Part shown: piece after piece, positions 39,865-51,680 of the stretch
Layout of the letters: each line of letters opens with the position of its first letter
Position numbering within the stretch: position 1 is the stretch's first letter
NCBI GenBank assembly: GCA_951799445.1
Contig: OX637290.1
Span: 33,536,987-33,600,986 of the forward strand
Length of the DNA: 64,000 nucleotides
Direction of reading: 5' to 3'
Origin: Pseudisothecium myosuroides
Taxonomy: Eukaryota; Streptophyta; Bryopsida; Hypnales; Lembophyllaceae
Notes under the pieces: generated by a model
Told to the model about the DNA's origin: nothing
What the model saw: only the letters and a program-made list of their open reading frames with translations
Databases searched by the model: none
Position numbers and translations under genes: made by a program

Positions 39865-39953
<89 letters not shown>
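39779..39953. repeat. GA/CT microsatellite with interruptions
   Basis: About 175 bp of almost pure (GA)n, broken by a few single-base changes (near 39830, 39859-39869 and 39930). It starts about 890 bp upstream of the PQBP1-like start codon. Read on the gene's own strand it is a CT tract. Plant GA repeats bind BPC (GAGA-binding) factors, but a neutral microsatellite is equally possible. Open frames through it (Arg-Glu repeats) are artefacts. Confidence 0.97.
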
Positions 39954-41701
39954 CCGCTTTAGTGGGTGTTAGAGTTGAAGTTGGTGTGGAATTTTCAAAC
40001 ACCAAGTTTGGCCTCATTTTTGATTGGTTAATTGTACACATTAGGTTCACACTTACCTACATTACAAATTTTAAAGATTCTCAAATTCAAACTTGGAGTA
40101 TCCTACTAATTTTTCAAAATGTCATTTATGGATGAAAAGTGATATTAGCAAAGGTCTTTGGTGTAAATTTAACCCATTATTAATCCTAACCTAACACCTA
40201 GTGTAAACATACCTTTTATTTGCACATAGGAAATCTTTTTATTATGTCACTTTTTGGAATATATTTATATTTTAAAGGTAAAATAATTGAAATGCATAGC
40301 AAGTGTCTTATAATCAAAGATAGTGTGGCAAATGTGCAAAATATTCTAAAATGTTCAAAAGGATTTGCAATCTAAAATCTAAAATACATAATTTTTTGGT
40401 CCAAAATGCACTATGAGGTGTGTTTTGATGAACTTGGAATTGCCCAGGATAAATGCACATTGAACTTGATGTGAAAGATGGCCATCCAAACAAAATAAAA
40501 ACTTTAAATCTCCAAATGTTCAAAATTGTACACTTCACTCCAACAAGTGTTTTGTCATAATGCATTGTGCACACAAAATTTCCAAATCTTGTTGATAATA
40601 ATTAGGATAATCACCAAAAAATTTAACAAAGGTCTTTACAATAGCAAGGATTGTATTATTTTTATCATATTGCTTTAGGAATTATTTGTATAAATTTTTC
40701 ACTTTTTGCAATTTCAAATGTATATTTCATATAGATTCTAAGGGTAAGATTATCTTGAGTATTTTATAAATAAAAGCCATAAATTAGTTGTGGTAAAAGA
40801 GGGTGAATATTCTAGAGTAAATTTAGTGCAGATATCAAAATTTTGGTCCCAAAAACTAATGCAAATCGTGAATTTCATGCACCTCGAGCAAGGGCTTGAG
40901 AGCAAATTGAGATTTTATGTACCATAGTGTGCAATTGGCCCTTTGGAAATAAAGTGTCAAATATTACATGCAATGAATATAAGTGCACTTAAGAATATGA
41001 GTAATATACTAAAATATAGCAAGATGGACACTAATAAATTGGTAATTCAACAATTAATATGTTCATTTGTATGTCATTTAACCATTATTATGGTCAAATG
41101 TAACACCTTACAAGTAGAATATTTGACCATTTTGAAGCGGCTTCTAAGATAAACAGGAGGTGTAATAATGATCCAAATTGGAAGTGTTACTTGTCATTGG
41201 ATTTTGCTCAATTCAAATACAAACTTTTTTTGGTAATGTATAACTCAACTCATGTACGCGCCTTTTGTGTCAAATACACCCAAAAAAAAACCCATGTTAA
41301 GTCTAAAAATTGAGCTTTCTAGACCATTAAGGATTACATATTTCTAATTTTCATATCAATTGTCAATCAAATCCAAACAACTGTAAGATAGTAGCCACCC
41401 ATAATCGTCAAATTAAGGATTTTGAACATGATTATTATTAAAAACCATCTAGCAAATTATAGGATCCTATTAGGCAAGAGAAAAATAATGCCTATGCACT
41501 TTCGAATGTATTATTTGGATATTGTGAGAATAAGTTATGAATTTTTTAAAGAGCCGATGCAACTAATACCAACACTAGGGTCTGATATTCAGATGTAGTA
41601 CATCCTTGTAATCACATCTAAGTATCCACTTCTACATATTTTTCAAGATTTTAGAGGTGATGGTTGTGGGTGTTGCTACCTTATGTAAATTTTGATCAAA
41701 C
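39954..41701. other. AT-rich region, no gene seen
   Basis: Short frames only. No element ends could be matched. Confidence 0.55.
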
Positions 41702-42847
41702 TTAACCCCTAAACGTCTGGATTCATCTCCAAAATTGACGATTTGAGAAAAAACATTATAAACTACAATTTGGAAGAATATTTTGGAATTGGTATACGAA
41801 TGAAAGCTGTAGATTCTGATTTTTAAATTCTATCTATACGGTTAGATCTACTAACGCTATCACCAATCTTTTTCTATAAATTTTGAAAAGAAAATTTCAG
41901 AATTCCTTCTAAATTCAATTACAAGTAAAATATTACTACCTCCGTCCCATAATGATCTTCCTGTTGGACAAAATATTCCAAATTAAGGCAAAAAATAACA
42001 TTTTAAAAATCCATTTTGCACTATAATTAGAGTTTGGTGTACTCCTAGCATTCTAGAAACTTTGAGTTTCAAAGCCCTTTTCAAAATGTAGTTTTGGAAT
42101 ATTGAAAAGTAGATTTTTGGAGGTATTTTCAAAGATCACCAATGGTCAATTAATTATTGAATTGGAGGTCATCATTTTGTAGGCATTTAGTATATGCCTA
42201 AGCCCGTGTGTGGCCCTTTGTTCCAGCTCCCAAAGGTTCATCTTCTTCAATTGGGCAATATTCAAAGAGATGCAAAAAATAAGAACAAATAGTGTTGAGT
42301 GACCCCATTAATCATTTCATTTGTCTTTTGCCTAATGATTATATGAATGGAGGGGAAACTACTACTTGGAGTTGTTTTGTTGGTCTCAAATAGCAATTAA
42401 TTCTAAATTTAACCAATTTATAAGGTCACAAAGTGCAACAGGAAAATCATTTTGGGACAAAAAATTAAGGCCAACAAGAAGATCATTTTGGGACGGAGGG
42501 AGTATCATTTTTTGAGTAAAACTTGTTGGAATGGACTTGAAATAAGGTTCTCTTCATATTCTGATTTTTTGAAATTTTTGTGACCTTTACATCTTTGACC
42601 TCATTTTTGCACATCTAGTTTTGAACTAAAGTCAATGCAAATTGACCACTTGACATACTTCCACATTTGTAATTTTAGAAATGTATATATTCTAGTAACA
42701 CCAAATCCAACCAATGGATAGGACAACAACTTGATAAAGTATCACCAAAAATTAGGATGACTTTCATCCAAGCAGGAATGAGATAGAAACAAGGATCTGA
42801 ATCTGTTCATCTTCTAGAAAATGGACGTCGGAGCGCTCCAGGGTTAA
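41702..42847. mobile_element. TTAA element, copy G, split by a nested insertion
   Basis: The left tip is TTAACCCCTAAACGTC and the right tip a degraded CCAGGGTTAA. The flanks of the nested element (41937-42504) resemble the left and right halves of copy D, so about 575 bp of host element were split by the newcomer. Confidence 0.6.
41937..42504. mobile_element. Stowaway-like (Tc1/mariner) MITE, nested, 568 bp
   Basis: The ends are TACCTCCGTCCCATAATGAT and ATCATTTTGGGACGGAGGGA followed by GTA. The CTCCCTCCGTCCC tip with a TA target site is the classic Stowaway / Tc1-mariner signature in plants. No transposase frame. It interrupts a TTAA-type element. Confidence 0.82.
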
Positions 42848-43099
42848 ACCCCTAAGCCCTCCCAAAAGCCTTATTTTGAAAGATGATCAATGTGTTGTTT
42901 AGGCATGTTAAGTTTGTCCAAATAACTTCTCATTTATTTAAAGAAATATTGGAATCCTTGAAAAATAACCTTCTGTTTTGACTAATTTGCTGGAAATAAG
43001 GCAAATAAAATATTATTTCTAGAAAGATAGAATACAAAGGAGTCAAAATTCAAAAAGGCATTGAGGCATTGAAGGGTTAATATGATCTCTCATGATAAA

Positions 43100-43891
43100 G
43101 GAGCAGAGCCGGTGAGAACACAGCGGCCAGCGCTTCACCATCCTGAGACTTGTCGCGTGCTCCGAAGAGCTTGCAACGTACATTTCCTTTAGAATTCCGC
43201 TGCCAAAGCTAAGCTACAATCCTGCTGTATTAATTAATTCAACCCTGCATATACCAAGCACAGATTTCCATACCTGCGATGGTTATGCCAGGTGTCTCTC
43301 CTTGTGGAAGATCGATTCCGGAGCTTGCTCGTTTCAACAGTGTCTGAATTGGTGCATTGGTGTTCGAAGCATCATCGTTGGTGCTAAAAGATTTTCCTCA
43401 TCTCTTCTCCGTTTTGACGAAGTGCTCCATGAACTGGCATGGGAGTTAATTAGTTCGATTCCTTGGAACAGATAAATTTTTGTGTTTGGAGATCTGAAAA
43501 GACAAGGATGAAAGATATGCAGGTTGATGTAGCGTTTTCGAGGGGCATCCTGTTGCATGCAAGTCGACTCTTATATCCATGGATTGGTGATTTGGTGAAT
43601 TTGTTTGCATGACAATATATGCCTCCTCCAGCAATAGTTTCGTTCTTTTGTAATATGGCATCTGACACTGATGTATCAAGGAGTCGTGCGTAGCTGGGGT
43701 TGATGGTGCTCATTATTTGCTTCATCACTAAACCCTAAGAGCAGGTTTTCGTTTGAGCGGGTTTCGTGAATTCAAAGTGTCATGAAGGCTTGTGCGTAAC
43801 ATTGATCTTGTAAGGCATTAGCAAGCGGAAGCATTAGGAGGTGTTTTTTCTGGTGCAATCCTGAGAAAATCGGTGATGATACTGATACGGA
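43100..43891 (+). promoter_or_regulatory. Upstream region and probable 5' leader of MSL1-like gene
   Basis: Non-repetitive DNA of balanced composition between an AT-rich transposon field and the MSL1-like start codon. It carries a telo-box, AAACCCTAA, at 43730-43738, about 155 bp before the ATG. Several short minus-strand frames cross it, but none resembles a known protein. A non-coding leader, possibly with an intron, is the simplest reading. Confidence 0.45.
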
Positions 43892-46800
43892 ATGATGGCT
43901 CTGCGGATGCGGGAGATCATTCAAATGGATACTGCAGCAAGCAGATTACAGCCCCTTGCGATGAAGCCCTTCAAGCTGAGAGTCATCTCAAGGCATGCCA
44001 CTCCGGTTAACTTCTTAGTCTGGAATGGGAGGCAACACCATCATCACCATCCATGGGGGTCTCATTACAAGTTGGCCCTGCAGGACGCTCCGAGCTGGTC
44101 AATGGGCACAAGCTGTGCGTCCTTTGGCACGACATGCAGAAGAAGGGATCCAAGATTCCTTGAGATTAGGGCTACGGCTTCTCTTATTAAATCCGGCTTT
44201 GGGTTTATTAAAGGGTGTGGGCATGCCAGAAGGCTTTTTTTGTATCTGCTTACCAAGTGCGTGGGCATTGCAAGGGATAGAGAAGGTGCTTTGGTTGTCG
44301 TGCGCCCTGGGAGCGCAGCTGTCGTGCTTTCAATTGTGGCTTGGATTGTGTTGCCAAACGTCTTACGTCGAATGTACTCCTACATGGAAACTGCCCCAAC
44401 CACAAAGATGCTAATCGGACATACACCGCTGGAGAAAGTGCTGGAAAGGGTGCCATATGAGCTTAGTATGTGTGGAGCTCTGGAGGACCCCGCCCGATTG
44501 CTTGCAGCAATTGTTGCCTTCTCCCACATGTAAGAGTTAGCACCTTCCCTAACCAACTCTTAGATCAATGCGAGTCAGCAGCCATGCGGAATGTTTTAAA
44601 TTGTTGTTGCTTACGACACAGTGCGACGTGAGTACTGTAAGGTGGAGCTGAATATACTCTTTGTTGTCACTTTAAGCATTCTAACATATGTAGGAGTGTG
44701 ATTTTTGTGAGATGTAATGAGATGTAGAAGGATCTTTGGAGTGCAAGAGCTGAATCTGTGTAGATCAAATTTTTATCTCTGCGGACGAATTTCTTATGCA
44801 ATTATGAAGGAGGGGTTGTAGACCATTATATGTGACAGTGGCAACCCCATTTCTATTCAAATATCAGTGGCCGTAGGCATTTAGTCAAGTCATGCTTACA
44901 CCAGTTGCTGATGAGTCCAACCAAGTAGATGTGTAGATGATTTGTTGGAAATAGGGGTCAGAATAGGGCCTCTACTTTCGTACACAAAAGTTTCCAAGTG
45001 TTGACATTCGGACCAATTTCTTCACATTCACGCTGCTTTCTCCTCTATCTTACCTTGAGAGGAATTACGAATTCAAGGTTTATCTTGCAGTGCTGACCAT
45101 CCGGCAGTAATGATGGTTTTTAAGCTTTGTAAAGCCGATCAATGCTGTCTCCACTTCAATCTGCTGTTTTGATGGTTGTCAGGGCATACACGGTGGCACC
45201 CACATCCGTGGCGGCAAATTATCTAACACAGATCTGGAGTGGGGCCACAGTTGTGTGCATGGTTTGGTTCCTATACCGCTGGAAAACCAACGTATTTGCA
45301 CGAATTGTCACGGGGAAGTCATTTGCTGGACCTGACAAGGAGCGGTACCTGACCATGGATCACTTGTCATCGCTGGGGTTACTCATCCTGGGCTGCATGG
45401 CCGTAGCTGAAGCCTGTGGAATGGCTGTGCAATCAGTCTTGACTGTGGGAGGTATAGGAGGTGCGCACCAATTACCAAGATAGATTTGGTTGTCGCCTTT
45501 CTCTCGAAAAGGATTTTCGATGTCTGAATTTCATTATCGTCCGAGAGGTCATGTTAAATATGCACATTGATGATTTTATTTGGTGAAAGTGCATCTGTGA
45601 ATATAATGAACATCCTTGTTCGTCAGTGGCAATTTAATGGTGCAGGAGTAGCAACGGCTTTTGCTGCGAAGGACGTAATGGGGAACATGCTTTGTGGCGT
45701 TGGACTCCAGTTCTCGAGGCCGTTTTCAATCGGTGACTTTATAACAGTACACTTCGTAACTATCCCCAACAGACGCTTCATTCTCGCTGGTCTTTGGGAC
45801 GGATCTAGTTACTCTTCTTCTCTCCCCTTCTTCTACACTTACTAGATCTGAGTCTTACAGCTGCTCATCTTTATTTTGCGAATCTACGTCCTTGAGTGTG
45901 AAAAATTTGCCTTTTTCTCCAAGTCTACATGTCTCTCCAAATCTACATGAACTGAGGAATAGAATTACCAGAATGGGGTGCTGAGGAATCATGGGAAGGG
46001 ATCATGGGAGTTCAAAAGATTCCACTATTGCATTCTTTCAAACTGCCCATGATCCCTCCCCCGATCCCTCAACTCCACATTCTGGTAGTGTAGTAATTTG
46101 AGTTGCATTACCTGGCGCCTTCATTGAATTCAATCCTAGAGTAGATTAATGCACTGAGAAGAAATTGTGTGGAGCATGTAGCTCATTCATGAAAGTGGTC
46201 CAAGAGCGGGGCGGCCAGTAGCGTCGTATGCAAACTTTGAACTGTTTAATGATGGACCGTCTCCAGTTCCAGCCGTAGACGTGAGCTACTCCATTACTGA
46301 CACGACTTAGTTGGTTCTGATGTAAGTGATGAGTAAATAAGCATGGTTTGTGTCAAGGCCAATTCACATGATTTGTGATTCATTATAACGTATGCCAGAC
46401 TGTACTGTCTACATTCCAACAACTTTTGTCACGTCTAACATGAAATGATATTTACTTTGTGAAAGATTCTAAAACGGCGAAGTTTCTGGGTGGGATGGCA
46501 GGCTGGACCTGTGACTGGTCAGGTGGTAGAGATGGGCATACACTCTACTCTGTTGTTGAATACAGACAAGTTTCCTATCATTGTCCCCAACTCGTTCTTC
46601 TCCAGCCAGGTGATTCCTTGATGGCTTCCTAAAACCACTTTTGAAAATAAGAATCGAATGTTCCTTGCAATGACACCGAAACCAAATCTTCTTCCAAAAT
46701 GTGTCTGGCAGGTGATTGTTAACAAGTCTCGTGTGCAATGGAGAGGAATGGCATTTTCTCTGCCGATACGGCTTCAGGATTTAAACAGAGTGCCGACCAT

Positions 46801-48035
46801 ATCGGCTGAAGTGCGCAAGATGCTGACCGAACACCCGAAAGTTTACTTAGAGACTGAACTCCCTCGGTGTCACGTCAGCAGAGTTGTGGGATTATCGTTG
46901 GAACTGAACGTGACTTGCAATCTCAAACCTATGGTACAGTGCTCAACTCTCACCACTTTGCACAATGGTCATGTATTCCTTCAAATATCCACATTAGAAG
47001 AAAACATTGCAGATGCAGTCACGAATTTCCATTTAATGTCCCAGTAGTTGACCATCTATGTGGCAAAGACTTATTTACTTCTGAGGATTCAGAGTGTGTG
47101 CCAACAAAAAAAAATGATCACATAGTACATCTGTTATCATCATGCAAGTCGTTCAGAGTTGTGCAATAGTGAATACAAGAAACGAAGAGTCTTGAGGCCA
47201 AATAGCTATAGATTTTTCTATAATTACGAGGAGAAATTTATTTTGGTAAAGGTGAAAGAGATCGATCAGTAGTTACTTTGTTTAGGTCAACCCGAGGGCG
47301 TTTTCAAATGAATCACTAAATTTCACGTAGTTCTTCATTTTGAATGTAGTTAAGCTCACCTAAGGAAATTTAGCTCCAATAACCTACTTGAACTTTTGAA
47401 AAATTGTCAACCTTGCAATTTTCGTTGTCCTCTGAACGCATTCTCTAGAAAGCTTCATTCGATCTGTTTCTATTTAATTTCTCTCAATTATTAAACTAAT
47501 TTTTATTATGATGTTTATCGTTGTTATCTCCATTTTTGCTAAATCATTTTTGTTACTATAATTTTTTCAAACAAAATGATAGTAGCAAAAAGCATAGTAA
47601 CAAAAAAAATTTAAAACCAATTCATATCAGTTTATTCATGATTTTCATTATGAAAAAATGAAGAATGTGGAATGTAGATTATTACCTCGGAAAAATACTA
47701 AAATTTTGAAACGTATGCTTTAATGTAGGAAACTAATGAAGTTTGTCCAAGTTGGGACATGATTTTGTCGTTTAAGGGTTAAGGCCTAGGCCGCAGGCAG
47801 TCGGTAGGCGCATTGCATGCCTGCGGTCTACGTCCTGCCTTTGCTCAGGAAGAGGGGATATTTTATTCCATTCTCTTATCGAAGGTGCCTGACTTTGATG
47901 CAGGGAACAGATGAATTCCTAACGACAGAGGAAGCTCTTCTGATAGAGGTTGCCCAAATTGTCGTGAAGTCGGGGGCGCTACTTGGTTCGGATACCAGTC
48001 CTTGTTCTCTGTCAGGGGGGTGTTCAGGGTCATAG
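43892..48035 (+). CDS. MSL1: MscS-like mechanosensitive ion channel, mitochondrial MSL1 type
   Basis: Coding exons: 43892-44529, 45183-45460, 45646-45746, 46502-46609, 46712-46933, 47904-48035 (stop TAG). All introns are GT-AG, phases agree, and the product has 492 residues, close to the roughly 500 of plant MSL1. The N-terminus is rich in Arg and Ser with few acids, as expected of a mitochondrial presequence. Hydrophobic segments lie at about 136-158, 200-222, 232-250 and 270-295. The pore helix follows (about 300-325), with the MscS signature PFSIGD at 331-336 and the beta-domain IIVPNSFFSSQ just before residue 376. A soluble C-terminal domain (376-492) resembles that of MSL1. Family role: stretch-gated ion release across the mitochondrial inner membrane. 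The plastid paralogues MSL2/3 are longer, so MSL1 fits best. A second ATG directly follows the first. The His-rich run at 49-53 is in the presequence region. Confidence 0.92.
45965..46088. mobile_element. Small fold-back MITE inside MSL1 intron 3
   Basis: ACCAGAATGGGGTGCTGAGG at the left mirrors CTCAACTCCACATTCTGGT at the right, and GATCATGGGAGTT mirrors CTGCCCATGATCC in between. It lies wholly in the intron between exons 45646-45746 and 46502-46609. Confidence 0.65.
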
Positions 48036-49730
48036 CATTCTTGATTACGGTAGTTGCCTGTGCAGCCTTGCAAAAGTATGAATGCAGGTTTCTTTGTCAA
48101 GAGCACCATGAACTCAAAATATAGAGCTTTGCCAGAATCTGGAATTTTTTGCCTCTGTACATTTGTGTGCCTTACAGCGATTGTGAGGCTTTAGAAACAA
48201 GCCTCTATACTATGAGAGGCTGTGTCCCTATAACACTAGCTTGTTTTCAAGTGAGGTAGCTACTCAAACTTCTATCAAAGCAAAACCTCCTAGCTTCAGT
48301 TTGGTCAAGTGAGACAATAAACAAATTGATACAGTGATGCACTCTACAATGATTGTGAGGCTTTCGAAATAATGTAATTTGATATACTATAGTCAAGACT
48401 TAGTAGAACTACCCCAAATAGAATCCTCATTCATGCCTATCCTAGGATGAGCACTATTCTTCTTCTTCTATACTATACTATTATAAGGTAGATACACCCA
48501 AATGTGTCATTGACCTTAAACCGCCATCTTTACTTTGTGTACATCTTCAACATCAATTTTGTACCTATGTGGAAGAAACCATTTTAGAACCAAACTTTGT
48601 TCCTTAATAACTTTTGCGTATAGTATCCAAATGCCACGTTCTCTGGTGCGTTGGACCCTTTCACTTGTCAACAAAAACATATGAAAATCTGACTAGTTTA
48701 ATAATAGTAACTAGGCTCTAAAGCAAAAAGTGGCGGTTTTGGGTGTACCCACCTTAGTAGTGAATAGTGGGGAGTGTGCAACCTCTCCACTGTTGTAAAC
48801 TATTGTTGTGATTCTATGATATTAGGTGGGACTTGGATATTAGGTGGGACCTAGAAATTAGTAAAAATGATGAAAAAGATGTTTATTTTAACTTGTGAAT
48901 ATAATTACTGAGAATGAGAAGAAGACTACCTCTAAATATAAGGCGGACATCAATAAAAGAGCACTTTGGAAAAAGATGTTTATTTAAATTGTAAATATAA
49001 TCACTGAGAATGAGAAGAAGACTACCTCTAAATACAAGGCGAACATCAATAAAAGAGCACTTTGGGTTAGTATTGGTAAAGCAGGAAGCTCTAAAATCAC
49101 ACGGGCATTAAGAACCGCCCCTGTAAATAGTTGTGAAATGGACATGAAGTGGTTCTTAAATTGACCTCTATAGTCATTGAGTCAATTGAGTAAAAAAGCA
49201 TTATTAATTGCAAGAGCCAATCATTCTCTTTGCTTTCCCCATCTTTCTTTAAAAGTTGCAAGTAAACGGTTTATGGACGACCTACGGTCAAGGTTTAGGT
49301 GCTTACAACACAACTCATTTGAAAATTCATAAGGAACAACAATAATGCTTCAAAAACTTTGAAACTTGTGTTAGAATCCTCATCTACTTCTCTTTGTCTA
49401 AAAAATGAGCCAAAAATATTCCCATCCAAGGAAATACATGAAAACGGAGGACTAGCCTTTGGATGAGCGGCTTCTGAGCCTCCTACCTTATTGTATGGGT
49501 TGGAAAAGTCTTGTTTTTCCATGGAATTAATTACACAAGTGTGATGAATCATGAATCTATTATACATCACTTTCCAAAGCTTGGAAATTAAGGTAGAAAC
49601 ACCCATTAGCGTCCCTGTTTTCATTCCTGTACCGCAGATTGTCACTAAATTTGTCCCTAGACTTTCTAGTAATGTATTCTTGAAAAGCTTAGCTCTGATT
49701 TGCTGACACATTTAGAGGACACATACTTAT
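48036..49730. other. 3' side of the MSL1-like gene and spacer
   Basis: The first few hundred bases probably include the 3' untranslated region, but no convincing polyadenylation signal was fixed. The rest holds the 97-bp duplication and a minus-strand frame (49711-49295, 138 codons) without a known domain. Confidence 0.45.
48872..49066. repeat. 97-bp tandem duplication
   Basis: Two nearly identical units start at 48872 and 48969, each holding GAGAATGAGAAGAAGACTAC and ATCAATAAAAGAGCACTTTG. They lie about 0.8 kb past the MSL1-like stop codon. Confidence 0.92.
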
Positions 49731-50670
49731 TTAACCCCTAAAGGATCGGCATGCGTTTTTTGGCCATAGAGAAATTTTGAGCAGGTCCGTGTGACTAGAG
49801 ATTTTCATATTTTAAGCTGAAATTTTAATAGAAGGTGGGCGCCAGGAATATCTTTCATATGCACTAAATTTCAGCACATTTGGAAATAGGAGTCAAAAGT
49901 TATGGCCAAATATGTTACTTTTTTCGTAACTGGGTAGTCCGGGCAGCAAGAAAAATTTGGCAAAATTTTGATTTTCTTTTTTTTAATATTTTTTCTTGTA
50001 GATTATATTTCTGTCTATCTGGAAAGCTTTGATTCATTTCATTTGGATTTGATTTGAGAAAGTTATGGACATTCTTGTTCTTCGGGCAGTTTGAGCATCT
50101 TCTTGAAAAAAATAACTTGCATGAATGATTTCTATATGCTATTTTTGCAATTTTAAAAAAAATAAAAATTCTCATGGTTTAGTTTACTTGCTAGAACAAT
50201 CTCACCATTGGGATTAGTGTATTTTAATTTCATCTAAAATATATTAATGTTTTAGATTTTCCTTCTATCTCGTACCTACTTCTACTTAATAAATTTTTTA
50301 GGAATGATAATTAAGTTTTTTTGAATATTTTTTTTTCCCCTAGACTCTCAACTCAATTCTCCACTGTAAAGATTTGAAGCACAAACTTTGTAGTGCAAAA
50401 ATTTTAAGTGAAAAATGTTTAAAGTCAAAAAATCTAGTCCCGCAATGTGCTGAAATACTTGTTTTTTCCACTTTAAACGCAGATATCTTGCAATCTGAGC
50501 AGTCAAAAATTCTGAAATTTTTTCCACACATTCTCATACTAGTTAGGTGTAAGATCCTATGGTTAGATGTGCAAAAAAGACATTTTTCATTTTTTTGTAC
50601 TCCTTGCTATAGAAATGGCAGTTTTGATGGGTTTTTGGCAGAAAAAAAGCCTTGGGCCTTTAGGGGTTAA
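49731..50670. mobile_element. TTAA-flanked TIR element, copy C (940 bp)
   Basis: Both ends are intact: TTAACCCCTAAAGGATC at the left and GGGCCTTTAGGGGTTAA at the right. The interior is collinear with copies A and B, and closest to A at the left end (CGGCATGCRTTTTTTGG). Intact ends suggest that it inserted later than copy A. Confidence 0.82.
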
Positions 50671-50965
50671 CTTTGATTTGCTAATGACTGTTTTTTGCAG
50701 ATTTCAATTTAGGATCCACCTACGTGATAGTTTCAGTGGTCTAGGGAGCCGTCACTTTGAAAAATCATAGAAATTACTTACCACATCCAAAAAATCTAAT
50801 TTTCTTTTTGAATATTCATGATTTTCACTTGCTAGTACTACCAAAATATCATTTTTAGGAAAAGGTGCCTACAACTATGCTGAATTGGTTTTGGGTGTTT
50901 CCGCCGTATGCTCTATTTTTCAATCCAGTTTTCAGTCTGGTCTGGTGTTCTCCCTCTCCCCTATG

Positions 50966-51680
50966 GACCGAGGGCCACTTTACGCTATGGCCAAAGGTCG
51001 AGAGTTCGTGGTTTTCCTCCAATCACAATGCAAGAATCCAAGAATTTGGACTGAGGGCCACTTTACGCTATGGCCAAAGGTCGAGAGTTCGTGGTTTTCC
51101 TCCAATCACAATGCAAGAATCCAAGAGTTTGGACTCTCGGCCCTTCGCACTAGAAAGCACAAGTCCAAAGGCCATGGCCCTCCAACTACCTACGTGGCAA
51201 TGAATTGCCTACATGGCGATGAACTCTCAACAAAAGTTTGGGTCAGCTAAAAATGAAAACCCAAACTATGGTCGAGAGTCCAAACTATGGCCATGGGAGT
51301 TCATTCAATAACTTACAAGATCTCAACCGTTAGATTGGTATGGGTTTGGACTTTGGGCTTGGCCTTTGGAGGCTTCACACTATGGCCATCCAAATCGAGA
51401 GGCCGTGGGAGTTAATTACTAAGAGTTTGGACTTTTGACTTGGCCTTTGGAGGCTTCACACTATGGCCGGCCAAGTTGAGAGGCCGTGGGAGCTCATTGC
51501 CAAGGGTTTGGACTTTGGGCTTGGCCTTTGGAGGCTTCACACTATGGCCAGCCAAAGGGTCCAATTCCTATTTTTTATTGCCTTTTTATTGCCCATTTCT
51601 TTGGACTCTCACCAAAGTTTGGACTCTCAATCCCACGGACTCTCGACTTGGACGGCCATAGTGTGAAGCGGCCCTAAGTC
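50966..51680. mobile_element. TIR element with internal tandem repeats (715 bp)
   Basis: The left tip (50966-50992, GACCGAGGGCCACTTTACGC and on) and the right tip (51654-51680) match in inverse at about 22 of 27 positions. Inside, the left tip is repeated with an 83-bp period (50970 and 51053). A related unit with GGCTTCACACTATGGCC repeats with an 81-bp period (51361, 51442, 51523). The GGGCC-type tip recalls PIF/Harbinger or hAT elements, but no clear target duplication is visible. Confidence 0.65.

Noticed and set aside
39665..40135. A 156-codon frame rich in Arg-Glu repeats
   Set aside because: It is only the translation of the GA microsatellite.
43380..43465. Possible tRNA, from a GTTCGATTCC motif like a B box
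   Set aside because: No matching A box or cloverleaf stems could be placed upstream.
46469..46738. Minus-strand frames of 68-89 codons inside the MSL1-like gene
   Set aside because: They lie antisense to exon 4 and part of intron 4 and resemble nothing known.
49295..49711. A 138-codon minus-strand frame
   Set aside because: No recognisable domain, no supporting splice structure, AT-rich context; not listed as a gene.
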